From the NCBI RefSeq assembly GCF_004307425.1, contig NZ_SEWZ01000004.1:248001-312000 (forward strand): a stretch of DNA of 64,000 nucleotides. The letters run 5' to 3'. The notes below the pieces were generated by a model. That model was not told where the DNA came from and did no database searches. It saw only the letters and a list, made by a program, of their open reading frames with translations. Made by a program: the position numbers and the translations under genes. This DNA comes from Aquirufa antheringensis (GTDB lineage Bacteria > Bacteroidota > Bacteroidia > Cytophagales > Spirosomataceae). This document shows positions 18,881-28,320 of this stretch, in pieces. Position 1 is the first letter of the stretch; each line of letters begins with the position of its first letter.

Positions 18881-20271
18881 TCTTTTTTACGTCTTGTTTC
18901 CCAATATTGAATAAAATCCTTCAAATTTTCTACTGGTATCCGCTTACCCACAATCCTTTTTTGCTCGTCTAACACATAAACTACGGGTGTAGAGTAGACA
19001 TCAAACGTCTTTCTAAAATCAGTATAAAATTCTTCTTTTCCTGTTTTAGAATTTACGTGAATATCGATTCCGTTTACCCAAGAGCCTACATTAAACTCCG
19101 TTATAAATTTCTTCCAAGCGACTTTATCTCGAACGATAGAACTAGCCACAACTCCCACATTTTTGGCTTTAAAATAATCTTCCAATGCCAGTAGTTTAGG
19201 CGTTTCAATCCTGCAATGACTGCATTCTGGATCATAGATAAACACAACTGTATATTTAAAGGGCAAAGAGCTCATATTAATTTCTTTACCACCCACATCA
19301 GTCAAATACATCTTAGGAAAGGGCTTGCCTACAAGTAAAGGTTTAATGATTGCTATACGTTCTTTCATTCGCCTTACCGTACTTGTATCCCATAAGGCCG
19401 GCTCTCCAATGTAATACTTCTCCGCTAAGTGAACAAATGCCCCTTCTGTACCTAAAATAGGATTGTTCTCATAGGTACTCGCAATTTTATAGATGATGTA
19501 ACGACGCACTTCGGGGTTTTTAACTTTTGATAGAATCATATCGGATTCGTGCGAAATCGAATCCGGATCTTGAACGACTAAATCTTTAAAAAATCGTTCT
19601 AATTTACGCTGTAAAAAAGGCGTACGCACCATGCGCTCATCCCCCAGATCCATCCCATCAAAATAATGTTTCTTGTAGTATTGGTACTGATAGACTTGCA
19701 TTTTAGTCGTATCCGCCTTCGACTTTAAACTACCTGAATAGACTGGAATTTCTGGATCAAAGGAAGATTCAATGAGTTTAGAAACGAATAAAGAAGCATT
19801 AGCTTTTTTCCATTGCTGTTGAAATTGCTGCACTTCTAATTGTAAATTCTTTCGGCTAGTGAGAGAAAGAGTAGGTTGATTTATCTGGGCATACAAGTTA
19901 TTCATTCTCCTTTGGAAGACATAAAAAGCTGTATTTTCCGCGGAATTTACAAAGTTGATCGATTTTAAAATATCAGTCGTGTCTAAGGAAAAAGAAAAAT
20001 GAGGATCCTCAATTACCACATCAATGTATTTAGATTTAAGAAAGGATATCAAGTATAGTCCTTTAGGTAAAACCTCAGAACCTTTAAATTCAAACTCCCC
20101 CACCTCATTCGCTACCACTGTATCTTTTATAACTTGTTGGTTATAGCCAAAATAATGCGCTAAATACACCTCGGATTTAGAGAGACCTTTTATTTTACCC
20201 TTAATTTCATATTGGGCATCAGAATTAAAAGCAAAGAGGAAAATAAAAAGAAGAGTACTGACTACTTTCAT
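18877..20271 (-). CDS. Periplasmic thioredoxin-like (TlpA/redoxin) protein with DUF4369/DUF5106-type N-terminal region
   Basis: Starting at ATG 20271 the protein has 464 residues with a signal peptide (MKVVSTLLFIFLFAFNSDAQ). An N-terminal DUF4369-like domain (YEIKGKIKGLSKSEVYLAHY) precedes a helical middle part that resembles DUF5106, then a C-terminal thioredoxin fold with the redox pair C350-SH-C353 (YDPECSHCRIETPKL). Such proteins are probable periplasmic thiol-disulfide exchangers in Bacteroidota; partners are unknown. A start 24 bases further upstream would overlap the divergent gene region and adds no signal. It is divergent from ydcF. Confidence 0.82.
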   Translation of the reverse strand: MKVVSTLLFIFLFAFNSDAQYEIKGKIKGLSKSEVYLAHYFGYNQQVIKDTVVANEVGEFEFKGSEVLPKGLYLISFLKSKYIDVVIEDPHFSFSLDTTDILKSINFVNSAENTAFYVFQRRMNNLYAQINQPTLSLTSRKNLQLEVQQFQQQWKKANASLFVSKLIESSFDPEIPVYSGSLKSKADTTKMQVYQYQYYKKHYFDGMDLGDERMVRTPFLQRKLERFFKDLVVQDPDSISHESDMILSKVKNPEVRRYIIYKIASTYENNPILGTEGAFVHLAEKYYIGEPALWDTSTVRRMKERIAIIKPLLVGKPFPKMYLTDVGGKEINMSSLPFKYTVVFIYDPECSHCRIETPKLLALEDYFKAKNVGVVASSIVRDKVAWKKFITEFNVGSWVNGIDIHVNSKTGKEEFYTDFRKTFDVYSTPVVYVLDEQKRIVGKRIPVENLKDFIQYWETRRKKD

Positions 20272-20312
20272 AAGATTAGAATAAATTTGTGTCACTAACC
20301 TCCAAATTTACA

Positions 20313-21059
20313 ATGTTTTTCATCCTATCTAAAATAATCGACTTTTTCCTTCAACCACTTTGTTGGATATTTATCCTGCTGGGAGTCGCCTATTTTAGTA
20401 AATACACAAAACGCCTCATTTTAGTCACTTTAGGTGCTCTTATTCTCTGTAGTAACGGTTGGTTTGTCAACCAGTGTTATTTGGCCTATGAAAGTCCTCA
20501 AGTAAAATTGACCCAAAACTACCAGTGGTGCATCATCTTAGGTGGTGGAATGATGCGCGCAGGAGAAGGCTATCGAACAGGTGAAACAGCAGATCGATTT
20601 ATTCAACCATTACTACTTTACAAAAAAGGCATCGTAAAAAAACTCCTTATAACAGGTGGAAACGTCAATATTAAAGGTCTAAAGATCGACGAAACGCAAG
20701 AAAGCAAGAAAGTGAAGGAAGTACTCATTGCTATGGGTGTAAAACCGGAAGATATTGTTTTAGAAGAAAGTGCTCGAAATACACATGAAAATGCGGTCTA
20801 TACCAAAAAAATGCTCAAACCGTATTTAAAAGAACGAATGGTATTAGTTACTTCTGCCATGCATATGCCAAGAGCTAAAGCATGTTATACAAAGGAAGGA
20901 TTTATCGTGGATGACTTCCCAGCAGACATAAAGAAAAAGGATACCCCTTCAGGTATCCTCGATCTAGTTATTCCACAAGAACGTAACCTCAGTAAATTCG
21001 CTGAATTAATCAGGGAAATGGCGGGGTACGTCATTTATAAAATTGTTGGTTTTGCCTAG
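20313..21059 (+). CDS. YdcF/ElyC-family (DUF218) membrane protein
   Basis: DUF218 proteins such as ElyC and SanA affect envelope biogenesis; the biochemical role is not known. From ATG 20313 the protein has 248 residues, with two probable N-terminal membrane spans (about 4-25 and 29-48), followed by the DUF218 domain: IILGGGMMRAGEGYRTGETADR, LLITGGNV, EESARNTHENAVYTKKM and TSAMHMPRAKACY. These are the typical motifs. An upstream in-frame Met at 20289 would add eight residues. The stop interlocks with that of pfkA through a palindromic CTAG. Confidence 0.88.
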   Translation: MFFILSKIIDFFLQPLCWIFILLGVAYFSKYTKRLILVTLGALILCSNGWFVNQCYLAYESPQVKLTQNYQWCIILGGGMMRAGEGYRTGETADRFIQPLLLYKKGIVKKLLITGGNVNIKGLKIDETQESKKVKEVLIAMGVKPEDIVLEESARNTHENAVYTKKMLKPYLKERMVLVTSAMHMPRAKACYTKEGFIVDDFPADIKKKDTPSGILDLVIPQERNLSKFAELIREMAGYVIYKIVGFA

Positions 21060-22030
21060 GTAGACAAAATCTCAACCATGCGGATTAAATCTTCCGAAAC
21101 AGGCTTCTTCTTAGTAATCGTATCGTGGAATGGCGTATAAATCAATTGGTTATTCACCACACCCGCCATTACATTTTTCTCTCCACGTAATAAGCCTTCT
21201 AAAGCACCTAAACCTAAACGACTAGCTAGAATACGGTCATAGGCAGTAGGAATTCCACCTCGCTGAATGTGACCTAAAGTAGTAACGCGAATATCTAAAT
21301 TCTCGCCCATTTTGTCTTTAATTTTCTTAGCCACAATCTGTGCGTTCCCTTCTTCATCACCCTCAGCAACAATCACAATAGAGGATGACTTCTTCTTATC
21401 AAAACCTTTCTGAAGTATAGAAGAAATCTCATCTACTGAAGTTAAATTCTCAGGAATCATCACAGACTCTGCTCCACCTGCTATCGCACATTGAATGGCG
21501 ATATAACCAGAATCACGACCCATTACTTCAATAAAGAATACGCGATCATGTGAATCGGCCGTATCCCGAATTTTATCTACTGCATCTAGCGCAGTGTTTA
21601 CGGCTGTATCAAAACCAATCGTATAATCTGTACCAAATAAATCATTATCGATAGTACCCGGGGCACCTACCGTGGGTATCTTAAATTCATTATAAAAAAT
21701 CTCAGCTCCAGTGAAGGTTCCATTACCTCCAATCGCCACTAAACCTTCAATCCCTAGTTCTTGCAACTTATCATAGGCTTTCTTACGACCTTCTGCTGTC
21801 ATAAATTCCTTAGAACGAGCTGATTTTAAAATCGTCCCTCCACGCTGAATAATATTACTAACAGATTGTGAATTCAAAGGAATAATATCCCCTTTAATCA
21901 TTCCATTATATCCTCTTACAATCCCAAATACTTCCACACCGTGGTACGCAGCACCTCGAACAATTGCTCTAATACAAGCATTCATTCCTGGGGCATCACC
22001 ACCCGACGTAAATACAGCTATTTTCTTCAT
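21056..22030 (-). CDS. pfkA: ATP-dependent 6-phosphofructokinase
   Basis: PfkA phosphorylates fructose-6-phosphate at C1, the committed step of glycolysis. From ATG 22030 (MKKIAVFTSGGDAPGMNACI) the protein has 324 residues, close to the 320 of E. coli PfkA. Motifs: GGDAPGMN, GGNGTFTGA, catalytic PGTIDND, and MGRDSGYIA. The GGNGT and GTIDND sequences fit ATP-dependent rather than PPi-dependent enzymes. A longer reading frame up to 22177 reaches into the divergent M42 gene and is not conserved. A TATTTTTG box at 22069-22076 on the minus strand is a possible -7 promoter element. Confidence 0.95.
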   Translation of the reverse strand: MKKIAVFTSGGDAPGMNACIRAIVRGAAYHGVEVFGIVRGYNGMIKGDIIPLNSQSVSNIIQRGGTILKSARSKEFMTAEGRKKAYDKLQELGIEGLVAIGGNGTFTGAEIFYNEFKIPTVGAPGTIDNDLFGTDYTIGFDTAVNTALDAVDKIRDTADSHDRVFFIEVMGRDSGYIAIQCAIAGGAESVMIPENLTSVDEISSILQKGFDKKKSSSIVIVAEGDEEGNAQIVAKKIKDKMGENLDIRVTTLGHIQRGGIPTAYDRILASRLGLGALEGLLRGEKNVMAGVVNNQLIYTPFHDTITKKKPVSEDLIRMVEILST

Positions 22031-22103
22031 CTCTTCTGTCGTATAATTTCTTAGACTCTTTATTCTTTCAAAAATACAATCTTTCTCTCTTTTTACCTCG
22101 AAT

Positions 22104-22138
22104 TTTGGTATTAAAAATGCAATAAAAACGTAAATTTG
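22104..22138 (+). promoter_or_regulatory. Candidate promoter of the M42 peptidase gene
   Basis: TTTG (22104-22107) and TAAATTTG (22131-22138, exact TAnnTTTG) precede the M42 start at 22168. The spacing of 23 nt is longer than usual for the Bacteroidota primary sigma factor, so this is tentative. Confidence 0.35.
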
Positions 22139-22167
22139 AGACCTAGTCACATTAAATAAAAGCACAT

Positions 22168-23232
22168 ATGAACGCAAACGAATTTTTGTACTCCTATTTA
22201 AATAACGCCTCTCCTACCGGATTTGAGGCGAGTGGACAAAAAATTTGGTTAGATTATATTCAACCTTTCATCGACGAAAAAATCATCGATACCTACGGAA
22301 CTGCTGTGGGCGTCATTAATCCAGGGCAACCTTACAAGGTGGTCATTGAAGCGCATGCAGATGAGATCTCTTGGTTTGTGAACTATATCGATGATAATGG
22401 ATATCTGTTTTTACGTCGCAACGGCGGATCAGATGCCTTGATTGCGCCCTCCATGCGGGCGAATATTCACACGAAAGATAAAGTGGTGAAAGGGATTTTT
22501 GGGTGGCCAGCTATTCACGTGAGAGATATTGCCAAAGACAAAGCACCAGCCATCGCTGACATCTTCATCGACTGTGGTGCTGCGAATAAAAAGGAGGTAG
22601 AAGAAATGGGGATTCACGTGGGAACAGTCGTTACTTTCGAAGATGGTTTAATGGAATTAAACGGAAAATACCTAGTAGGACGTGCCTTAGACAACCGTAT
22701 AGGTGGTTATATGATTGCAGAGGTCGCTAGAAGACTGAAAGAAAATAACATCACCCTACCCTATACGCTTTACGTCGTTAATTCAGTACAGGAAGAAATT
22801 GGATTACGTGGAGCAGAAATGATTGTTCGCCGATTGAAGCCAGATTTAGCATTCATTACTGATGTGACACACGACACTCAGTCACCTATGTATAACAAAA
22901 AAACGCAAGGCGACATGGCCTGCGGAAAAGGACCAGTCATTTGTTATGGACCAGCCGTACAGAATAATGTGCGCGATTTTATTATCGATGTGGCAGATGA
23001 AAACAAGATAGCCTTCCAAAGACAGGCCGTATCTCGCTCTACAGGAACAGACACGGATTCATTTGCTTATGCCACAGAAGGCGTCGCATCCGCTCTTATC
23101 AGTTTGCCATTGAAATATATGCATACCACCGTAGAGACCATTGCGAAAGATGATATGAATGCAGTGATCGAATTGATCTATCAGTGTTTGTTGAAGGTGA
23201 AGGGTGGAGAGGATTGGAGGTATTTTAATTAG
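22168..23232 (+). CDS. M42 family metallopeptidase (glutamyl/deblocking aminopeptidase type)
   Basis: M42 enzymes are cytoplasmic, dinuclear-metal aminopeptidases forming large tetrahedral particles. The 354-residue protein has the first metal motif HADEISW (H63, D65), the bridging Asp in GRALDNRIGGY, the catalytic/ligand Glu pair in QEEIGLRGAE, the later Asp in TDVTHDTQ and the His in MHTTVE. Length and order are normal. Its TAG stop codon is the first three bases of heptad array 2. Substrate preference cannot be read from the sequence. Confidence 0.9.
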   Translation: MNANEFLYSYLNNASPTGFEASGQKIWLDYIQPFIDEKIIDTYGTAVGVINPGQPYKVVIEAHADEISWFVNYIDDNGYLFLRRNGGSDALIAPSMRANIHTKDKVVKGIFGWPAIHVRDIAKDKAPAIADIFIDCGAANKKEVEEMGIHVGTVVTFEDGLMELNGKYLVGRALDNRIGGYMIAEVARRLKENNITLPYTLYVVNSVQEEIGLRGAEMIVRRLKPDLAFITDVTHDTQSPMYNKKTQGDMACGKGPVICYGPAVQNNVRDFIIDVADENKIAFQRQAVSRSTGTDTDSFAYATEGVASALISLPLKYMHTTVETIAKDDMNAVIELIYQCLLKVKGGEDWRYFN

Positions 23233-23376
23233 TCGATAGTCACTAGTCGATAGTCGAGAGTCGATAGTCGATAGTCACTAGTCGAGAGTCGATAGTCGAT
23301 AGTCGATAGTCACTAGTCGGGAGTCACAAGTCGGGAGTCGATAGTCGAGAGTCGATAGTCGATAGTCATTGGTCGG
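23230..23376 (+). repeat. AGTC heptad array 2 (21 units)
   Basis: Twenty-one consecutive 7-bp units begin with the TAG stop of the M42 gene. Units are mainly TAGTCGA, TAGTCAC and GAGTCGA, with TAGTCGG, GAGTCAC, AAGTCGG, TAGTCAT and a last TGGTCGG. Orientation is the same as the M42 transcript. Bases 23307-23339 recur perfectly, inverted, at 23476-23508. Confidence 0.95.
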
Positions 23377-23449
23377 TAGCATATTATTAGCAATCACTTA
23401 TTAAATGTACTTGATAGTATATGGTGTTATTCACTAAGATCACAAACAA

Positions 23450-23530
23450 CTCTCGATTATCGACTATAGACTAGTGACTCCCGACTTGTGACTCCCGACT
23501 AGTGACTATCGACTCTCGACTTGTGACTAC
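23450..23530 (-). repeat. AGTC heptad array 3, inverted relative to array 2
   Basis: On the minus strand the array begins immediately after the TAA stop of the S9 peptidase gene and runs for about eleven units (TAGTCAC, AAGTCGA, GAGTCGA, TAGTCAC, TAGTCGG, GAGTCAC, AAGTCGG, GAGTCAC, TAGTCTA, TAGTCGA, TAATCGA). With array 2 it could form a large hairpin. The 73 bases between the arrays (23377-23449) are AT-rich and show nothing I recognise. Confidence 0.93.
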
Positions 23531-25627
23531 TTACTGTATTTTCAAATACCTCGAAAAGAACTCATACGTCCTCAACATTTGATCAATACGCTGGCGGTTA
23601 TTACCTGAACGGGTTAATTCATGTGTACCGCCCGGATGACGGACATATTCCACCTCACGACCTAATACTTTTAGGCTTTTGTACAGCATTTCGCTTTGGA
23701 TAACACCAGTCCGCAAATCATTTTCACCGTGGAAAATTAACAGAGGGGTTTTGATGTTTTGCACGTAGGTATAAGGCGATTCTCTATCTAAAATAGACTT
23801 CGTTGCTTTTTCCCAAGGATATCCACCGAAGTAATTTGGCACTAAACGCCACGCATTTCCTTCGCCCATAAAGGTTGAAAGCTCATAGACACCACGTTGT
23901 GCACACGCTACCTTGAAGCGATTCGTGTGACCCACGATCCAAGACACAAGGTAACCTGCGTAGGAGCCACCTGTAACAGCGAGTTGAGTAGTATCTGCCC
24001 AACCTTCGGCAATAGTTAAATCCAAGGCTTTCATCACGTCAGCTGTAGGTCCTGCACCCCAATCCTTCACGTTAGCCGCTAAGAAATCAGAACCGTAGCC
24101 ACCTGAACCGCGCGGATTCGCATACACTACACCCATTCCTTTAGCTGCATAATACTGAAATTCGTGCCACATACTTGCTTCTCCTGTTCCCCACATAGCA
24201 GAGGGACCACCGTGAATTTCTAAAACGACTGGGTATTTCTTACCCACTTCAAAACATGTCGGCTTCATCACCCAATAATCCACTTTTTGGCCTTTCGCAT
24301 TTGTAAAGGTATGCTTCGTAGGACGAACAATGTTTTTAGAAGCTAACCAACCCGTATTCAATGAAGTAAATGTGCGAACAGAATCTGCAGATTGCTGGTA
24401 GATTTCAGACGGGTTTTCAATTCCTGTTTTAGCATACACAAAACCAGCCTTAGTCAGATCAAATCCTAAAATACCTGTATTATTGTCAGTCATTTGTTTT
24501 ACCAATTTCGTCGCTACATCATACACATAAAGTGGGGCGCCACCCTGATTTTGTGCGGTAAAATAAAGCTTAGTTTCATCTGAAGACCATTTAACTTGCG
24601 TAATCACGCGATCGATGGGAACCTTATAGATTTGAGAAGGATTAGCCACGGAGATAATTTGAAGCACCGCATTTTGAACTCCAGTAGATTTAGCTTCTTG
24701 AAAGGCTAACCATTTTTCTGAAGGAGATAAGGTCAAATTGGACATCCGGTATCCTACTTTTTGGTAGATAACCTTTGACCCAAAACCAATATAAGAATCC
24801 AATACTTTATCGGGATGAGCTAATGAATCGGCTGGAATGACCGCATAGATACCATTGGAAGCTATTTCTACATCTGACCAACGTGAGAATGGATTATTCA
24901 ATAAAACAGCTTTTCCTGTCAAATTTGTCTTAAAGTAAGCTGGAATGCTTATATCAGAGGTGGTTGTACTTTCCTCTTGGAAATTCAGGCGATTGATCAC
25001 TTTAGCCTTTTTATCAGCTTCGTTCTGAGCTAGGTAGGCTCTCACCTCGTCTAGGTTTCCATTTGGATTTGCTTTTAATTTCTTAGCTACGCCTGAAAGC
25101 ATGGGTTTTTCCAAAGTCCAAGACGGAACTAAACCTTTCTTATTATAGACCGAATCCACAAGGAATTCCTTCAAAGTAAATGAAGATTGGAAATAAATTT
25201 CCTGACCAGAAGCAGACCAAACTGGATTGGAAACCGCGAATGGTAGGTTGGTCATCGCCTGAGGCTCCCCTCCTGCTAAATCCAAGACATACACCTGAGA
25301 TTTAGCACCCATATCGCGAGTGAAAGCTATTTTGCTACCATCGGGACTCCAGGCTGGCGATGAGATAGAATTCTTGCCAGAGGTTAAGGCTCTCGATTCA
25401 CCTGTCTGCAGACTACCAAGATATAAATGCGTCTGGTATACAAATTCATTCTTCTTATCGGGATCATCCACAATGGAAGTAACCGTGTAGAGGAATTGAT
25501 CACCTTTCGGGGAGACAATAGGTTTGCCTGCTGTCTTGATTTTCAGTAAATCAGTAACTTGAATTTTCTCTTTAGGGCTTTGGGCTAAAACACTAAAAGT
25601 GAAAAGTAAAAAAAATAAATGTTTCAT
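23531..25627 (-). CDS. S9 family (acylaminoacyl-/prolyl oligopeptidase-like) secreted serine peptidase
   Basis: From ATG 25627 the protein has 698 residues with a signal peptide (MKHLFFLLFTFSVLAQS). The N-terminal two-thirds is a WD40/TolB-like beta-propeller with repeated SPxWSPDGSKIAF-type blades. The C-terminal alpha/beta hydrolase carries the nucleophile Ser555 in GGSYAGY, the Asp in LIFHGENDLRTG and the His in PGGTHELTRSG. It probably degrades peptides in the periplasm. The 3' end borders heptad array 3. A start at 25672 would add a stretch without signal-peptide character. Confidence 0.9.
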   Translation of the reverse strand: MKHLFFLLFTFSVLAQSPKEKIQVTDLLKIKTAGKPIVSPKGDQFLYTVTSIVDDPDKKNEFVYQTHLYLGSLQTGESRALTSGKNSISSPAWSPDGSKIAFTRDMGAKSQVYVLDLAGGEPQAMTNLPFAVSNPVWSASGQEIYFQSSFTLKEFLVDSVYNKKGLVPSWTLEKPMLSGVAKKLKANPNGNLDEVRAYLAQNEADKKAKVINRLNFQEESTTTSDISIPAYFKTNLTGKAVLLNNPFSRWSDVEIASNGIYAVIPADSLAHPDKVLDSYIGFGSKVIYQKVGYRMSNLTLSPSEKWLAFQEAKSTGVQNAVLQIISVANPSQIYKVPIDRVITQVKWSSDETKLYFTAQNQGGAPLYVYDVATKLVKQMTDNNTGILGFDLTKAGFVYAKTGIENPSEIYQQSADSVRTFTSLNTGWLASKNIVRPTKHTFTNAKGQKVDYWVMKPTCFEVGKKYPVVLEIHGGPSAMWGTGEASMWHEFQYYAAKGMGVVYANPRGSGGYGSDFLAANVKDWGAGPTADVMKALDLTIAEGWADTTQLAVTGGSYAGYLVSWIVGHTNRFKVACAQRGVYELSTFMGEGNAWRLVPNYFGGYPWEKATKSILDRESPYTYVQNIKTPLLIFHGENDLRTGVIQSEMLYKSLKVLGREVEYVRHPGGTHELTRSGNNRQRIDQMLRTYEFFSRYLKIQ

Positions 25628-25644
25628 AGATGAAATGGCTAAAT

Positions 25645-25680
25645 ATAAAAAATGCTCAGCATCGCAGGACACTGAGCATA
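25645..25680 (-). terminator. Intrinsic terminator of the leu operon
   Basis: An 8-bp perfect stem (25652-25659 with 25672-25679, ATGCTCAG/CTGAGCAT) with a 12-base loop follows the leuB stop on the minus strand and is followed by a T-rich run into the leader of the S9 peptidase gene. Confidence 0.72.
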
Positions 25681-25699
25681 AAAATACGAGTTAATTAGA

Positions 25700-26773
25700 T
25701 TAAATCAATTTCAAGATTTCTTCACCTATCGCATCGGTTCCTAAAATCATCGATTTATCTGTTGTCGCATCAGCGATATCACCAGTGCGGAATCCTTTCT
25801 TCAATACCTGGTCCACTGCGTTAATAACCACCTCTGACTCCGCTTTCATTCCGAAAGAAATGTCTAATAAAAGAGCGGCAGATAAAACGGACGCCATTGG
25901 ATTTGCTAAGCCTTTACCCGTGATATCGTGTGCGGAACCGTGAATAGGCTCGTAAACACCCGTACCATCACCGATAGAAGCAGAAGCTAGCATACCCATC
26001 GAACCAGCAATTTGAGATGCTTCATCTGTTAAGATATCTCCAAATAAATTCGCAGTAACCACTACATCAAAACGTTTAGGATCTTTGATCAACAACATCG
26101 CTGTCGCATCTACGAATTGGTATTCCACCGTTACATCAGGGTATTCCAACGCTAATTTTTGGATCTCTTCACGCCATAAACGAGATGACTCTAATACGTT
26201 CGCTTTGTCGACAGAAACTAAATGCTTCTTACGCGTACGAGCTGCTTCAAAAGCCTTGCGACCAATGCGCTCTACTTCGTAACGGCTGTATTCCGCAACG
26301 TCATACGCTGTATCGCCATTATTTTTACGACCTTTTTCACCAAAATAAATATCTCCTGTTAATTCACGGAAGAACAAAATGTCTGCTCCTTTTAAAATCT
26401 CCGGCTTAATGCTAGACGCACTCAATAATTCATCAAATAACTTAATCGGACGAAGATTCGCGTATAGACCTAATTCCTTACGCATTTTTAACAATCCTTG
26501 CTCTGGACGAACCTTGGCTGATGGATCATTATCGTATTTCGGGTGACCTACCGCACCAAAAAGAACCGCATCAGATGCTTTCATCTTCTCCAACGTTTCT
26601 GCTGGCAATGGATCCCCTGTCGCCTCAATCGCCACGTGACCAATTAATGCTTCGTCATAAGTAAAATCATGACCAAACTTAGCCGCAATTTTCTCTAATA
26701 CTTTCTTTCCTACTTCAGTCACTTCTTGACCAATTCCATCACCTGGAACAATTAAAATATGCTTCTTCGCCAT
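25700..26773 (-). CDS. leuB: 3-isopropylmalate dehydrogenase
   Basis: LeuB oxidatively decarboxylates 3-isopropylmalate with NAD in leucine synthesis; the same enzyme can handle 3-methylmalate in the citramalate route to isoleucine. The 357-residue protein is of normal length. Motifs: IVPGDGIGQEV at the N-terminus, LRPIKLFDEL with the Arg-rich substrate region, RELTGDIYFGEKG, the Lys/Tyr catalytic region, Mg-binding DILTDEASQIAGSMG and the nucleotide region GSAHDITGKGLANP. It is the last gene of the minus-strand operon leuC-leuD-leuA-like-leuB. Confidence 0.95.
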   Translation of the reverse strand: MAKKHILIVPGDGIGQEVTEVGKKVLEKIAAKFGHDFTYDEALIGHVAIEATGDPLPAETLEKMKASDAVLFGAVGHPKYDNDPSAKVRPEQGLLKMRKELGLYANLRPIKLFDELLSASSIKPEILKGADILFFRELTGDIYFGEKGRKNNGDTAYDVAEYSRYEVERIGRKAFEAARTRKKHLVSVDKANVLESSRLWREEIQKLALEYPDVTVEYQFVDATAMLLIKDPKRFDVVVTANLFGDILTDEASQIAGSMGMLASASIGDGTGVYEPIHGSAHDITGKGLANPMASVLSAALLLDISFGMKAESEVVINAVDQVLKKGFRTGDIADATTDKSMILGTDAIGEEILKLI

Positions 26774-26784
26774 TATTATTTTTA

Positions 26785-28320
26785 TTAAATCAAATTCAAC
26801 ATTTTTTGAGTGGCCTTGATGGCTGAAACCGTTTGGTCAGAATCTAAACCTCTCGTAATTAACTCTTTACCTCCATCAGACCACGTAATAATTGTCTCAC
26901 AAAGTGCATCTGAATCCCCTCCAGGTGGAATGCGTACCGCATAATCCTTCAGCACTGGAAGAATCTTACCATGCTTTTCAAAGATGATTCCTAGCGCCTT
27001 CATAAAGGCATCGTATTGACCATCTCCTTGTGCATGCTCTTCAAATACGTCACCATCGATCGAAATCTTTAAGGTAACCGACGGTCGCAAATCTTTCGAA
27101 TGTGTCAAGACATAGTTCAACACCTGAACTCGCTCTTCTATCGTATTACTATCTAACACATCAGATATGATGTAAGGAAGATCATTTTGAGTGACAACCT
27201 CTTTACGATCGCCTAATTCAATGATACGCTGCGTAACAATCTTTAAATCTTGATCAGACAACTGGATGCCAAGGGCAGCTAAATTATTCTCAATATTCGC
27301 TTTACCAGACGTCTTTCCTAAAGCGTATTTACGCTCACGGCCAAAACGCTCAGGCATCAAATCATTATGGTATAAATTATTCTTTTTATCACCATCCGCG
27401 TGAATACCCGCCGTTTGCGTGAAGACATTCTCTCCCACCACCGGCTTATTCACAGGAATACGGAAACCTGAAAAAGTTTCCACTAATTTACTAACACGGT
27501 ATAATGACTTTTCGCAAACAGAGGTTTTTACATCCGTTTGGTAATCATTCAAAACCGCAATAACACTCGCTAATGGTGCATTTCCAGCACGTTCACCCAT
27601 TCCATTCACCGTTAAATGCAAACCGTGAACGCCGCAACGAACCGCTTCTAAGGCGTTTGCCGTTCCAAGGTCATAATCGTTGTGTGCGTGAAAATCAAAA
27701 TGCGTGTTCGGATACTTTGCGATTAACTGCTTAATAAAATCCGATACTTCATAAGGAGTTAGAATGCCCAAGGTATCTGGGAGTAAAACGCGATCGACTG
27801 GTTGTGTAGCCAGAAAATCTAAGTATTGAAACACATAGTTTGCACTATTGCGCATCCCATTACTCCAATCTTCTAAATAGACGTTCACCGATAAACCATT
27901 CGACTTGGCTAAAGAAATGGTCTCTGCAATTTCCTTAAAATGTTGTTCCGGCGTCTTTTTTAATTGATGTTTTAAATGATTAAGAGATCCTTTAGTCAAT
28001 AAATTCATCACTTTAGCACCTGCATCTAGCATCCATTGAACAGAGGTTCCTCCATCAACAAAGGTTAACACCTCCACTTTATCCAAAAAACCATTCGCAG
28101 CGGCCCAAGACGTAATCTTCTTCACCGCCTGAAATTCGCCTTCAGATACACGCGCAGAGGCAATCTCAATACGATCAACCTTCAATTCGGTCAATAGCAA
28201 TTGAGCAATGGTTAACTTCTCTGAGGCTGAAAACGATACTCCGCTGGTTTGTTCTCCGTCGCGAAGCGTCGTATCCATTATTTCTATGTGGCGTTTCAAA
28301 TGACTAGCGGTTTTCAGCAA
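26785..28320 (-). CDS. 2-isopropylmalate synthase/citramalate synthase family protein
   Basis: A DRE-TIM condensing enzyme with a C-terminal LeuA-type allosteric domain, 511 residues. The catalytic domain starts with [17 protein letters not shown], which gives the R-D-G-E metal and catalytic segment, and has [17 protein letters not shown] and [12 protein letters not shown]. The regulatory domain is at about 390-511, ending [20 protein letters not shown]. Proteins of this type in Bacteroidota leu operons are called alpha-isopropylmalate synthase; the sequence does not tell whether pyruvate (citramalate) or 2-oxoisovalerate is the substrate. The start overlaps leuD by 17 bases, suggesting coupling. 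Confidence 0.85.
   Translation of the reverse strand: MLKTASHLKRHIEIMDTTLRDGEQTSGVSFSASEKLTIAQLLLTELKVDRIEIASARVSEGEFQAVKKITSWAAANGFLDKVEVLTFVDGGTSVQWMLDAGAKVMNLLTKGSLNHLKHQLKKTPEQHFKEIAETISLAKSNGLSVNVYLEDWSNGMRNSANYVFQYLDFLATQPVDRVLLPDTLGILTPYEVSDFIKQLIAKYPNTHFDFHAHNDYDLGTANALEAVRCGVHGLHLTVNGMGERAGNAPLASVIAVLNDYQTDVKTSVCEKSLYRVSKLVETFSGFRIPVNKPVVGENVFTQTAGIHADGDKKNNLYHNDLMPERFGRERKYALGKTSGKANIENNLAALGIQLSDQDLKIVTQRIIELGDRKEVVTQNDLPYIISDVLDSNTIEERVQVLNYVLTHSKDLRPSVTLKISIDGDVFEEHAQGDGQYDAFMKALGIIFEKHGKILPVLKDYAVRIPPGGDSDALCETIITWSDGGKELITRGLDSDQTVSAIKATQKMLNLI

Noticed and set aside
22031-22177. Extended N-terminus of pfkA
   Set aside because: The first 49 residues are not PfkA-like and would overlap the start of the divergent M42 gene.
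23230-23530. Possible CRISPR array
   Set aside because: The units are 7 bp without spacers of constant length, and no cas genes are near.
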